Assembly: GCA_036924285.1 (NCBI GenBank)
Contig: JAYKYS010000009.1
Span: 9,548,001-9,612,000, forward strand
Direction: 5' to 3'
From: Asterella californica
Taxonomy: Eukaryota; Streptophyta; Marchantiopsida; Marchantiales; Aytoniaceae
DNA: 64,000 nucleotides
The position numbers and the translations under genes were made by a program. How positions within the stretch are numbered: the first letter of the stretch is position 1; every line of letters starts with the position of its first letter. Shown one piece after another: positions 35,280 through 45,500 of this stretch. The notes below the pieces were generated by a model. The model made no database searches, had not been told where the DNA came from, and was given only the letters and a program-made list of their open reading frames with translations.

Positions 35280-36786
35280 CTGCCCAGTTCATGAGCATGA
35301 ACATAAGCTGTTGCGAATTGGAGATAAGAACAGCTATCGAACTATTCTCCGAAGTACATAAATAAATGATAGTTCGGGTATGTCATCTACGTTTAACTGT
35401 CATGGAAAAGTAAAATCCCTTCGAGAAACATCAATATCAGAAATAAAAAGAGAAGAAATAGTAATATCAGTTTTTATGGTACAACGATTGAAGAAGTATG
35501 AAGAAATAGCAGTATGAAGAGAAGCAGTAGATGTAGAGGAATCAAAGCCGCAAATTAAAACTCCTCACTTCACGTTCATTGTCTTCTTTCTCCTCGAGGC
35601 GAAGGACGCTTTGGATGCATATTTGGTGCATGCAGAATACCTCCTCATTAAGGTGGAGGAGGATTAATGGATGCTTCACCTTTTCAAAAAGAGATGGTTT
35701 GGTCATAAATTAAATAAATAATTAATTATAATAATTATAATAACCATATTTATATTAAAAAGATAATTATTTATCATTTAATAATTAAAATTTTGTTATT
35801 TAACTCTTAAAACTTTCTCAAATCTTCTTCGCTTTTCTCATATGTACTTTTTATATCCTTTCAAAGCTAGTTGTAATGTTTATTTTATTTTATTTTTTCT
35901 GGTCATTATAACCCAATCATAAAAGCACATCCACTTTATTTACTTTATCTATGTTACCACGCTTATCCTCTTCTCGGACCACCTTCCCCAAGGAATTTGG
36001 GGTGTATATTATTCTGACGGTTCTCTTGGAACAGTAGCACTCTAGTGATTAGTTTGGAGTAAATCATACGTGCACCAATCTAACTTACAATGACAATTAC
36101 TATTAAGGAAGTTTTCCTTAGAAAAACTAATTTTTAGACATATTTCTGACAATGGAGTTTTTGTCCTGCCGGCAACTTCTAAAAGCCTTGAAGTTCCTAA
36201 GGTACCAAGTCTCGCCAAGGCAAAATGGTGTGAGTGCAAGTTCTTTCACAAAATGAGTTTTGTGAATAAAAAAGATTATCTTTATTTTATGAACTTATAC
36301 AAGTGTTGGGTTGGGACTAAGAATACATACATCATTCTCCGTTGGTAAAGCCATACGTTCCTCTTGTAGGTCTCTATGTAGCACTTGTGCATATAACGTG
36401 AAACTTACAAGAGAAAGAATAGTAGACAAAGATAATTGTTACTATTAAGTTTTTACTTTTAGCTAAAAAGTTAGATTTGTTTCAATTAATTGGTTTTATT
36501 TTTAGATTAAAATACAAAGTTTTGTAAGAAAACAGAGTTTTCATCTTCTGAAATCATAAAAAATAGGTGGTTTGAGAATATAGAACTCTTCTCATGTTAT
36601 GTAATTCTGCCTTGGATGCTATGGGGGAGATGATGGGTAATTTGTGATTAGAAGAACTACGGTAATATGGATGTACGTACATATACTGGAGTGTAATGTT
36701 ATGAGAAGAGGGAATGTATATTCACTTCATTCACACGCATGTATATAAGCCTGGCTTCCACCTGAAGATGGAAGAGTGCAGGTAGA
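35280..36786. other. AT-rich intergenic stretch
   Basis: No gene recognised. Near 35,610-35,700 there is a 'gatgcatatttgg...cctcctcattaaggtggaggagg' foldback similar in wording to the sequence flanking hairpins H5 and H8. Confidence 0.45.
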
Positions 36787-36840
36787 TATTAATTTATTAC
36801 CTAACCCTTTTGTGAAAAAAAGTTAGACATTAAATTAATA
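36787..36840. repeat. Hairpin family, copy H4
   Basis: tattaatttattacctaaccctttt with the partner aaaaagttagacattaaattaata; it lies directly after a 'cttccacctgaagatggaag' foldback. Confidence 0.65.
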
Positions 36841-36911
36841 TGCTAATTTATAATATGCTAACTTTATTAGCAGGTCCGGTACTTCTCCGGTCTGCAGTTA
36901 ACTTATGGGTT

Positions 36912-36940
36912 ATGTTTCACAATGTGACATTGTGAAACAT
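36912..36940. repeat. Perfect palindrome, 14-bp arms
   Basis: ATGTTTCACAATGT (36,912-36,925), one G, then ACATTGTGAAACAT (36,927-36,940). Confidence 0.85.
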
Positions 36941-37433
36941 ATTGAGTTTCATTGTCTGTAACTTTGGAGTAAAATACCTATATAGTATATTAGTTCCAGT
37001 CATAGGTCTCACAACGTAGCACTATCTTCATTATTCTGTGCCACTTCCCCAAACTATTAAGTAAAACTCCTAGAATGAATATAATTATTAGTTCCAGATG
37101 ACCTAGAGTTAGCATCAAGTAGAGTTTAACAAAGACTTTCAAGAATGCATTGTATTATAAATAGTTTTTGATTTAGATATGTGATCGATTATGTAATGTG
37201 TAGCAGACAAAACTCTTCTTGTCCAATCCATATCACGAAGTATTTTCAGATGTTCGTTTACAGATTGCGTAGCCAATAAGAACAAAATATTTTTGTCTCG
37301 TACATGTTTGTTAACAACATGCAATAAACTTGTTTCCAAATGTCATTTGGGATGTATATTCACTCCTTAAAAACTTTAACTTCCTTGCATATTTATTCAC
37401 TTCCTCCTTAAGGAAGAAATAAATATACAAAGA
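36941..37433. other. Intergenic stretch leading into the H5 repeat
   Basis: No gene recognised. The part from about 37,360 belongs to the segment shared with 24,470-24,840; 37,387-37,427 is a foldback (gcatatttattcacttcctcc / ggaagaaataaatatac). Confidence 0.45.
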
Positions 37434-37485
37434 TTTAATTTATTACCTAACTCTTCCGTCCAAAAAGGTTAGATAATAAATAAAA
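37434..37485. repeat. Hairpin family, copy H5
   Basis: tttaatttattacctaact with aggttagataataaataaaa; the flanks on both sides are also shared with copy H1. Confidence 0.7.
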
Positions 37486-38315
37486 CTTTTGATAAAAGAT
37501 GTTTTGGTGATAATAAGCATCTCCATATGTACTATGGAGAGTGCTCATGTCGACGCTCTCTTTATGGATTATGTCTCGGTCTTTTCATCTCGCAAAGTTA
37601 TTTAATATTTAATATATAAAAATTATTTTATCTTCTTGTTAACTTCGCATAGAATTCTCGTTTAACATTTATATCCTTTCTTGACAATAATAAAGAAGCA
37701 AAATTCTCCGAATTTGATCTCCCATGCATATTCTTGTTGAGATAGAATAGTAGAATATGCATACCTTTAATTTATGATCTAATTTTTTGAAAAGTTTAAA
37801 AATAAATTTTATTTTATTTATTTTTATTTATTCGAAACAAGTGGTTTTATAAAGGAATGTGACGACTTGACATATTGAGTCTATAGTATATTCTTTGATT
37901 TTTGGCCAAATGGAAGGATACAAAACTCCGCAAAGAGAGTAGAAATGCAGTTAAATATAGAAGTATAAATTAGTTCTTTTCTCCTTCTAAATCTCGTACA
38001 ATTTCAAGTGCAAAACTTAATTCTTCTTTTTGTTGAAATGTTTCTTATAATAGTAAATTAACCTCCGGATGCAACATATTACCATTAGTAATCATGTCAA
38101 TTTTTTGCTATAATCGATAATAGCTATAATCTTCCTCTTTGGATCATTTCTTGCGTGACGCTTGTGTGTGATTACCTCTGCTCGCTCTAGCTGCCCGTCA
38201 AAGATGTTCTTGAGTCTTCACTAAATCCTAACCAGACAGTGTTCGTATTAGAGTCGACCAAGGACCATAAGAACATCCCCAACGCTCGTAGTTATATTCA
38301 TCCGCTAAACGTCCA
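37486..38315. other. Intergenic stretch, no gene recognised
   Basis: The first 260 bp continue the segment shared with the H1 locus; the remainder is AT-rich and featureless to me. Confidence 0.45.
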
Positions 38316-38612
38316 TTAAGGGGTGTCAAAGTTTAGAAGAAAGATTCTTCAACGGCTGAGAGATAACTGGACGTAAAATTGTCATCGGTAAGTTTGTATA
38401 TAACCGCGGTTCATTCTAGATCGCGCCTGAGATTGAACATCAAGATTTTATCATTGCTTATTTTTCCATTTCTACATTCAAGATAAGTACTCAGAATAAC
38501 AGAGAATCCATTGCAAAAAGAATCAGAAGAAACCAGTGAATAGCCGTTAAGAAAACACCCACGATGTTTTCTTGCGGGTACCTCTTTGAGGTAGCGGGAA
38601 CAATGACGAAGG
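38316..38612 (+). repeat. Direct repeat DR, left copy
   Basis: About 300 bp that recur at 39,962-40,240 at roughly three-quarters identity by eye, sharing gagagataactgg.cgtaaaattgtcat, agtttgtatataa, and catgcgat-like GATGTTTTC.TGCGGGTACCTC. It ends in the same foldback that occurs alone at 28,630. Confidence 0.75.
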
Positions 38613-38785
38613 GAAGAACTCTCTTTAGCGGGAACATCAGTTTTATTCTCAACGCACTATCGGCATTTCCTTCTCTATTTGTGTCTTTTGTTTGTGTTGG
38701 TAATTAGTGCACCAGTGAGTCAAACTCTAAACTCTCAAGATCTTCGATCATGCGTTAGATTTTTGACGTATGAGATCTTGACGAG

Positions 38786-38826
38786 ACATGTATCCTCCAT
38801 CAAAGAAGCGGATGGAGGATACATGT
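38786..38826. repeat. Perfect inverted repeat, 15-bp arms
   Basis: ACATGTATCCTCCAT (38,786-38,800), an 11-nt loop, then ATGGAGGATACATGT (38,812-38,826). Outside it 'cttcgatcat..gtttag' occurs on both sides in direct orientation. Confidence 0.85.
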
Positions 38827-39240
38827 CTTCGATCATAGTTTAGTTTTGGACGGCCCTGCAAGGATGAGATAGAGATTCGGTATTCCGCTGGGTACAAGAA
38901 AACTGCCGTCCGGCCATCGCACACGCTATCTTAATGGTTCATGGAGTCTTAGGGTATTACATTTGGGATGCTCTAAGACAACGGCCTGCAGCCGCACGAA
39001 CCAAAAACATGTTTAAAATTTGAAACAAAGATATGTTGATCCGAGAATTCATCTCGAACTGCTACGTCACCCAAGGTGGCTGATGATAACGTCTCGATAT
39101 ACCTAATTATATGTAATCACAATTATACCTAATCACATGCTTGTCCGGTCTCGCACGCTTACGGACAAAGAAGAGGACATGTGTCTTACGGCTGTTATTT
39201 ACATATTCACATAGTTGGGAAGAGAAGAATATACAAAGAG
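38827..39240. other. Intergenic stretch between the DR copies
   Basis: No gene recognised. Confidence 0.4.
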
Positions 39241-39290
39241 TTTTAATTTATATCTTTAATTTTTTTTGAAAAGATTAGACTATAAATTAC
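39241..39290. repeat. Hairpin family, copy H6
   Basis: ttttaatttatatctttaa with gattagactataaatta; a degenerate copy. Confidence 0.5.
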
Positions 39291-39624
39291 AGTTAAGAAA
39301 TTAAAAATATTACTCGTGGGAGTCACAGATCTTTATACCAGGGAAATGTTCATGTTCGAGTGAGTGACTTATGGGTTTTGTATAACTGAAGTGAGCATTT
39401 GTAATCAAGTTACCAAGTGAGTTTTAAATTTTAGTGAAACTAATTTAAAAAACTTTGACACAAGTCACAATTTGCAAATCTTATCTAACAATATTTTTCT
39501 ATGTGACTGTGCGCTTTAGTATACTATATTTTTCACTAAATTTTCTCAAAAAGGTTGTTGTCAGTCAATTACTCATGATTATTTTAGTTGTCTGGTAAAA
39601 CATTTATATTTTTGCTCTATTCTC

Positions 39625-39772
39625 TTAGAAGTGCAATTTGGATACATATTTGTCTAAGCGATAGTACTTCTCTTTGGGTCATTTGTTATCTCTTTGGTAA
39701 TTATCTCTTAGAACTGCAGTTTAGATACATATTTATCTAAGCGATAATTCCTTCTCTGTAGATGGAATACGG
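39625..39772 (+). repeat. Tandem repeat of about 80 bp, two copies
   Basis: 'tcttagaa.tgca.ttt.gatacatattt.tctaagcgata' occurs at about 39,626 and again at about 39,706. Confidence 0.6.
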
Positions 39773-39803
39773 ACATGGACGAGTAGGACACACGTCCATG
39801 TCC
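39771..39803. repeat. Perfect inverted repeat, 11-bp arms
   Basis: GGACATGGACG (39,771-39,781), loop agtaggacaca, CGTCCATGTCC (39,793-39,803). Confidence 0.8.
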
Positions 39804-39855
39804 ATTCTCTTCTTTGGATAATTTATTGTCTCTTTGGATAATTATCTCCTCTCAA

Positions 39856-40430
39856 TATTTAGCACAAGGAGGGAGTTAATAATCTACGTCCATGGCCGTA
39901 GGTCCTACTCGTCTGCCAAGTCGTTAACACCTAAACCAAAAGTGGACAGATTTTCTCCTCCATAATAAGGATGTCAAAGTTAAGAGTAAAGATTCTTCAA
40001 GGACAGAGAGATAACTGGTCGTAAAATTGTCATAGATAAGTTTGTATATAATCACGACTCATTCTGGATCGCATCTGTGACTAAACGTCAAAATTTTATC
40101 ATAGATTATTTTTCCGTTTGTACACTCAAGATAATTACTTAGAGCAGTAGAGAATCCATTGCAGAAGAAAGCGGACGAAACGAGTGAAGAGCCGTTAAAA
40201 AAAACCGCGATGTTTTCCTGCGGGTACCTCAGGAGGTGCCTGTATGAAACACTGGCCGCAGTCTGGCAGAAGTCGTAACTCACGCCGCGACTCTCGAATA
40301 TTTCAGAAGGTTCTTATCTTTGGCACCTCCTAATATTCAACACAAGTTAATGATCCACGTCCATGGCCGTGGGTCCTGCCCGTCTGCCCAGCCGTTAACA
40401 TCTAAACCAAGAGTGGGGAAATTTTCTATA
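39856..40430 (+). repeat. Direct repeat of about 100 bp flanking the right DR copy
   Basis: 'acgtccatggccgt.ggtcct.c.cgtctgcc.ag.cgttaaca.ctaaacca..agtgg' occurs at about 39,856-39,957 and at about 40,331-40,430. The right DR copy (39,962-40,240) sits between these two, as if inserted into or duplicated with it. Confidence 0.65.
39962..40240 (+). repeat. Direct repeat DR, right copy
   Basis: Partner of 38,316-38,612. It ends ..GCGGGTACCTCAGGAGGTGCC, a self-complementary stretch. Confidence 0.75.
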
Positions 40431-40957
40431 GAAACAAAAATCCTAATGATAGAGGACTGCGGTCGCATTAACAGACTCAACAAGGATTCTTAAGCAAGAG
40501 GTCCACGGCTGCACAGGGGTAAAAATTCAAACCTCGATCTCTCAACACTAACATGTGAGAACATCCAACACGCTACGTAACATTGATGTAAAATATCTTG
40601 TCAAATTTCTTTATGCAAACTGAAATCAATAAACACCAAAACTGTACAGTTCGCGGAGAAAGAAAAACTGACAAACGGGGAAAGCGTAAATTTCGAAGCG
40701 TAAGGTCATGGGGAAGGCGCAGCGAGATTATAGAATGTATATATTAAAAATTAAAATTAAAATTAAAATTAAAATTTATTTAAAAGTTAATTAGTTTTAA
40801 TATAATTAATTAATTTTAATTATTTTAATTTATTTTTTGAAAATACTTAAAAACACGAAGAGAGTAAGAGATAACTGATAAAACTTGACCCCAATGCCGC
40901 GCTTCAAAACGTACAAATCAGGAGTCATTGCTCATTGAACCACTCACGTACACTAAA
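40431..40957. other. Intergenic stretch with AT microsatellite
   Basis: No gene recognised. 40,745-40,780 is a run of the aaaatt hexamer. Confidence 0.5.
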
Positions 40958-41009
40958 TTTAATTTAATACTTAACCTTTCTTATCGAAAGGATTAAGTAT
41001 TAAATTAAA
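40958..41009. repeat. Hairpin family, copy H7 (best preserved)
   Basis: TTTAATTTAATACTTAACC-TTTC, a 5-nt loop, then GAAAGGATTAAGTATTAAATTAAA: about 22 paired bases with one bulge. Confidence 0.75.
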
Positions 41010-41020
41010 CCCTTTCTTAT

Positions 41021-41060
41021 TGTACAGTTTCCTTGCTTGAATAAGCAAGGAAACTGTACA
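41021..41060. repeat. Perfect palindrome, 18-bp arms
   Basis: TGTACAGTTTCCTTGCTT (41,021-41,038), loop gaat, AAGCAAGGAAACTGTACA (41,043-41,060). It follows hairpin H7 by 11 bp and lies about 560 bp upstream of the sigma factor start. Confidence 0.9.
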
Positions 41061-41624
41061 TCTGTGATATCTGCACGGTTTAGCACTTGACCGGCTTAAA
41101 GTGCGGATTATGAGCTGTTTAACTTCTACGAGTTATCTGTCCAGGAGAAGGTGATTCTAATACCATGGAGTGGAAGTCGGGCGCGTGCGGGCACCCAGAG
41201 TCACGTGACATTTATACAGCGAAGCTATTCGATGACTTGTCGGCTCGTGTCGATGTGGTCATCGTCCGCCGGCATCGTAACACCAGTTTTAATGTTAGCC
41301 CGTACATGCTGTTCATGCAGGCTTGCATCGATGGAAAAGAGATTTCATGCACAAGATCATCACTAGCCGGTTTCGGAACCGATCAGTGGGTCATGAGCGT
41401 GGAGGTCCTGCGTACCATAGCCCCGGGGGGTGGCTAAATTGTGCGTTGTGCAATGGTCGGTCCGTCGTCCTTCAGTCTCCATGTTCAGCACGCCCATCGG
41501 TGGGCGGTGCTCAATCAAGGTTCGGCAAGCGACGGATTGGAGTTATTAGTTCGAACAAATACCAGGCATCGTTCGATTAGCTTATGAGGATTCCACTTTA
41601 ACAGGTCGAATGGTGGAGTGAACG
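41061..41624 (+). promoter_or_regulatory. Upstream region and probable 5' UTR of the sigma factor gene
   Basis: GC content rises here compared with the repeats to the left. The stretch carries upstream ATGs with short open frames (41,165-41,437 is the longest, 90 codons) that I cannot link to any family. An in-frame TGA at 41,619-41,621 closes the frame just before the ATG at 41,625. No clear TATA box is called. Confidence 0.4.
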
Positions 41625-44600
41625 ATGGAAGCAATAGTTCCTTGTAAGCTCGTACCTCCAGGAGGCCTCGCCGTGAAGTTCTTTTCTTCTGAACTAATCA
41701 GAAGTTGTGTACGAGGACCGAGGAGGAGCCGATGTTTACGTAGTAGGCTGGAAAATGCACACGGTGCTGGTGAGAGGGGGCGGATTAAAGGCCCCTTCTC
41801 AGCTTCAGATCGAACGGGGCTGTCGGAGGTGATGAAAGCGCAAAGAAAGAGGAATCCGGATCGCGTGAGTACCTTTTTGCGAATCCACACTGCAGCAAAG
41901 TCCTCTGGGAGTGGATTGTCATGATTTAGTCACATGACGTTGATCATCGAGAGGAGTATGATGAAATTCTGACATCTAGTCTGAGTGTTGTAATTTTGTT
42001 AAGTTTCAACTTTATTTCATTTTGTCCTTTCCAGTTCCCTCTACCTCTCGTACATTTTTATTACACTATGTCGAAGGATCATCTTATCTGGTTCTGTTCC
42101 TAATTGTTGAAGCAATGGAAGCTCTAGTTCTCTTATTGTCGGAGTTTGAGGTCCTTCCATGGTTCGTGTTCAGATCTTTTACCTGAAATGTTGATGCACG
42201 GCCACTCTATTTCCTGGTATGATGGAAGGCTTGACATGGAACGTCGCCAGTGTAGAGCTTTGAACCGTATTCCAGGTGATAAGATCCACAGTATCAGTGT
42301 GGACTAGTGCAGTTTCCTGGCAGTAGAAGCTCTATTCTCTTTTCAGTTACTTGACGAAGAAATTATTCTGCATAGTGAACGTTATCAGTTCGGAGTGTGA
42401 ATAATCGTGCATTTTACAGCAGGAACATAGATCTGCTCATGCAATCGATGAGGAGAATCCTATTCCGGTCAGCAAGTCCTTTCCTCCTCGGCCCGTTATA
42501 GAAGGTGCTCGTGGTCCACTTACTCCGGGCGAAGAGGCGACTTTAGCTGCAGAAGTTCAAGTGAGGATTAAATTATCGTTTTCCATGACCTCGTCATTTC
42601 ATATGTCTGACAAATATTTAATTAACAACCATAAATTCTGGGTAGCGTGTTCGCCAGTGTTCCAGCATGCGAACTTGTAAATTTTTTGAATGGTTCAGTT
42701 TCGTTGTTTCGTTTCCTTTGGTGATTAATTTGAGCTGGAGCAGCAGTGGAGTTGACCTAGTTCCTGCGTTTTGGACTTTGTATACAAATTTCCAGGATTT
42801 ACTTCATTTGGAGCGTCATAGAGATGAACTGGAAGAACAGCTTGGAAGAACGCCGAGCATCGAAGAATGGGCAGAGTTTGACGGGAGCTCGGTGTTTCGC
42901 CTCTACGCAAGGTATTATGGAGCTCTAAATGTATGGTAAAGACACAGTTTGTAGCGATTGTCCACTCCGACTTCAAAATTTCTGTGTCTACTTTGTCGTT
43001 ATCATTAGTCAGAAGGTCAAACTTAGGGCAAAATTGTGCAAGAATTCTTGATTGGGAAGCTAACAAAACGCAATCTACCCATTCTCATAGAACATGAGAC
43101 GGAGCTGCCAGGAATCATTACACACATATCTTTGACTAACTGATTTCTTGGTTTTTTTCATCGTTTGTGTTCTCCCTAGGATTGGGAAGGGTCGGGCAGC
43201 CAAGAGGAAAATGGTTGCTGCAAATCTACCGTTGGTTCATTCAGTCGCTGGACGTTTCCTCGGGAAAGGGCTTTCTCATACAGAATTATGCCAGGTTAGC
43301 GGTGTTCTACCGTTCCTGATCTGGATGTCTGTGGTTGTGAGACGTCAGGATAGTAGTTAGCACCTATCGCCATATAACTTTGGTATCATTTTGTTGTTTA
43401 CAAATTATGGCCTCCTATCCGACTTGATTTCTGTCATAAGAGTCACTCTTTCCAGCTGAAACTAAACTAAGTTTGATCTCGTCAAGCAGGAAGGAGTATT
43501 GGGCCTTTTGAAGAGCACTGAGAAGTATGATACTTCTTATAAGACCAAGTTTTCTACTTACTCCTTCTTATGGATATGGGAGGTGAGATTTTATTTTCTA
43601 ACACAATTTTTACACAACTCTCACGACAAATTTGCGTTACGAACACACTCATTTCTGGGTGTGTTTAGTACCAGATCACTTGATCAATTATCCTTCTGTT
43701 TGGGTTTCACCAGGGCATGTCTGCAGCTGTTAAGAAATTCCGTCACGTTTTACATATCAGCAGGACGGTCTACGAGACTGCTGCATTGGTTCTTCGACAA
43801 AAGGAAGTAAGCTTTAGCTGCCCTCTGCTTTTCCCAGTCGTCATCGTGATCGTCGCTTAATTGGTTATCTCACAGTAGAGTTTACGTATGCTATCTCACC
43901 TGCTGTTCGAAGGGTCAAAGGTTGGTACACTTCTGCAGTATGTAATCCTGCTGGATATCTTCTGAACACAGGAGTTTCAGTCCGCATATGGGAGAGAACC
44001 TACTCTACAAGAACTGGCTGATATTTCTGTCCTTGACAAGGATACGGTAAATCTGACGTCCATTCTCAGTATTCTGTTGTCTAGAAGAAAGATTGCACTT
44101 CTCGTGTGAACCTCAGCAGTAGTTTTTCCGGCTATTTACAAGCGCTTGCAGGCTTGTCATCTGAAAGACAAGAGCGTCAAGAATTGGACAAGCTTTTACT
44201 GGTATAATACGTGTTTGCTGCTCTGACAATGTCGACCGTGTTATAACCATATGGACACCCGATGTGAGGAGAACTTCAGTCTAAGGTTATTCAGTTGTTT
44301 ATCCCCAGTTTATTTGCTTGTTTTCCCAGATACGGTATACCTTAAGAGTGTTAAAACCTGCGAAGTCCTTGGAAGGAACGGTCTCAACTTCTGATGGAGA
44401 CGAGAATGAGAGGCAGGTTGGAGATCCAGACCGTAGCGGTCGTCCTTGGTTTGTAAGTACAGACACTGAGCCATTTCCATGTTATCCAGAGCAGCAGTTG
44501 CTTCATAAACTCCAATAACGCACTAAACCAGTTTCTTGTGTAGTCTTTTTTCCTCATGACTTCTTGCGCCATAACTCCTCAGCTTTTGCAGTTCACAATG

Positions 44601-45500
44601 TGCAAACTAGCACATCTGGTAACGCATCAGTTCGTGCTTGTTTGCGAAACCCCTTCGTTCCGTACTTTCGCGTCTTGATGAGGATACCTTTTCTTTATCT
44701 CGTGTGGTATTAGGATTTACGACATCCGTGCCTGGGACACTCTTTAAGTTCCGTGTTAAGACCTTTTCCCGAAGGAAGATACTGATACTGTAGCTTGTTT
44801 GATTTCAGCACTTGCGGGATAATGAGTTGAAGATGGATATAAGCAACGCCCTTAATAGTCTTACTCCTCGAGAACAGGAAGTAAGAGACACTCCGGCACT
44901 TTCTCTTTTGCAATAGTGCTTGCTTCTTGTACCAGATTTTCGGACGCATATGCCGTACTGTCAACTCGTTATTGAATCTTGAATGTGATTTACATAATGC
45001 TTTCAGGTGTTAGAAATGCGTTATGGGCTAGATGGGAAGAGACCTCTTTCCAGGGCAGAGGTGCTTTTCCTCTCTCCGTTCTAATGATGTAGCCAAATTG
45101 CCTCCATTTGCTTATCTTCCTCAAGACTTTGGGTCTCAGTGTTGCTTGTGGTTTTCCGGCTTCAAAAACTTACACCGTGGTAGTTATACTGACGATTTAG
45201 TGATGGCAGGTGGCATCATTGATGAACTTGACCTACGAGACTATCCGCCTTACTGAGGTTAGATTACGAACCAAACATTGTAGAGTGGATGACTCTCCCG
45301 CATTTGGACCCGGTCCGGTGAATTGTTCTTGATTGCGTTTACTGTATCAGCGTTAAGGACATTTGCTGTGCGTATTTGCCGTGTGTAATGGAGTAACAGT
45401 TGAGTTGTGCCTACAGAAAAGAGCACTTCAAAAGCTGCGGGACATAGCAAAAGAAGATGGACTTCAAGCGTACATTTCAGCAAGTTTTTGGGACCAATGA
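41625..45500 (+). CDS. Nuclear-encoded plastid RNA polymerase sigma factor, 12 exons, about 417 aa
   Basis: A sigma-70 family factor that would guide the bacterial-type plastid RNA polymerase to promoters. Exons: 41,625-41,864; 42,420-42,560; 42,796-42,911; 43,180-43,294; 43,490-43,582; 43,714-43,806; 43,972-44,046; 44,330-44,452; 44,809-44,880; 45,007-45,060; 45,210-45,257; 45,417-45,500. All introns (126-555 bp) are GT-AG and all phases agree. Exon 1 (80 aa, Arg/Ser-rich) fits a transit peptide. Region 1.2 includes GPLTPGEEATLAAEVQ and LGRTPSIEEWAEF; region 2 includes ANLPLVHSVAGRFLGKGLS and KFSTYSFLWIWE (residues 224-235); region 3 includes GREPTLQELADIS and VLKPAKSLEG; region 4 includes ALNSLTPREQE, MRYGLDGKRPLSRAE and EKRALQKLRD. 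The DNA-reading parts are unusual: WIWEGMS where WIRQAIT is typical in region 2.4, and LTYETIRLTE where a TRERVRQIE-type helix is typical in region 4.2. The paralogue (SIG1, 2, 5 or other) is not resolved. The gene looks intact. Confidence 0.9.

Noticed and set aside
41165..41437. First exon of the sigma factor gene
   Set aside because: No donor keeps it in phase with exon 1, and an in-frame stop precedes the ATG at 41,625; it is more likely leader sequence.
44156..44205. An additional coding exon of the sigma factor
   Set aside because: Its 50-nt length breaks the phase, and joining the neighbouring exons directly gives the conserved region 3 pattern. Kept only as a possible poison exon in the findings.
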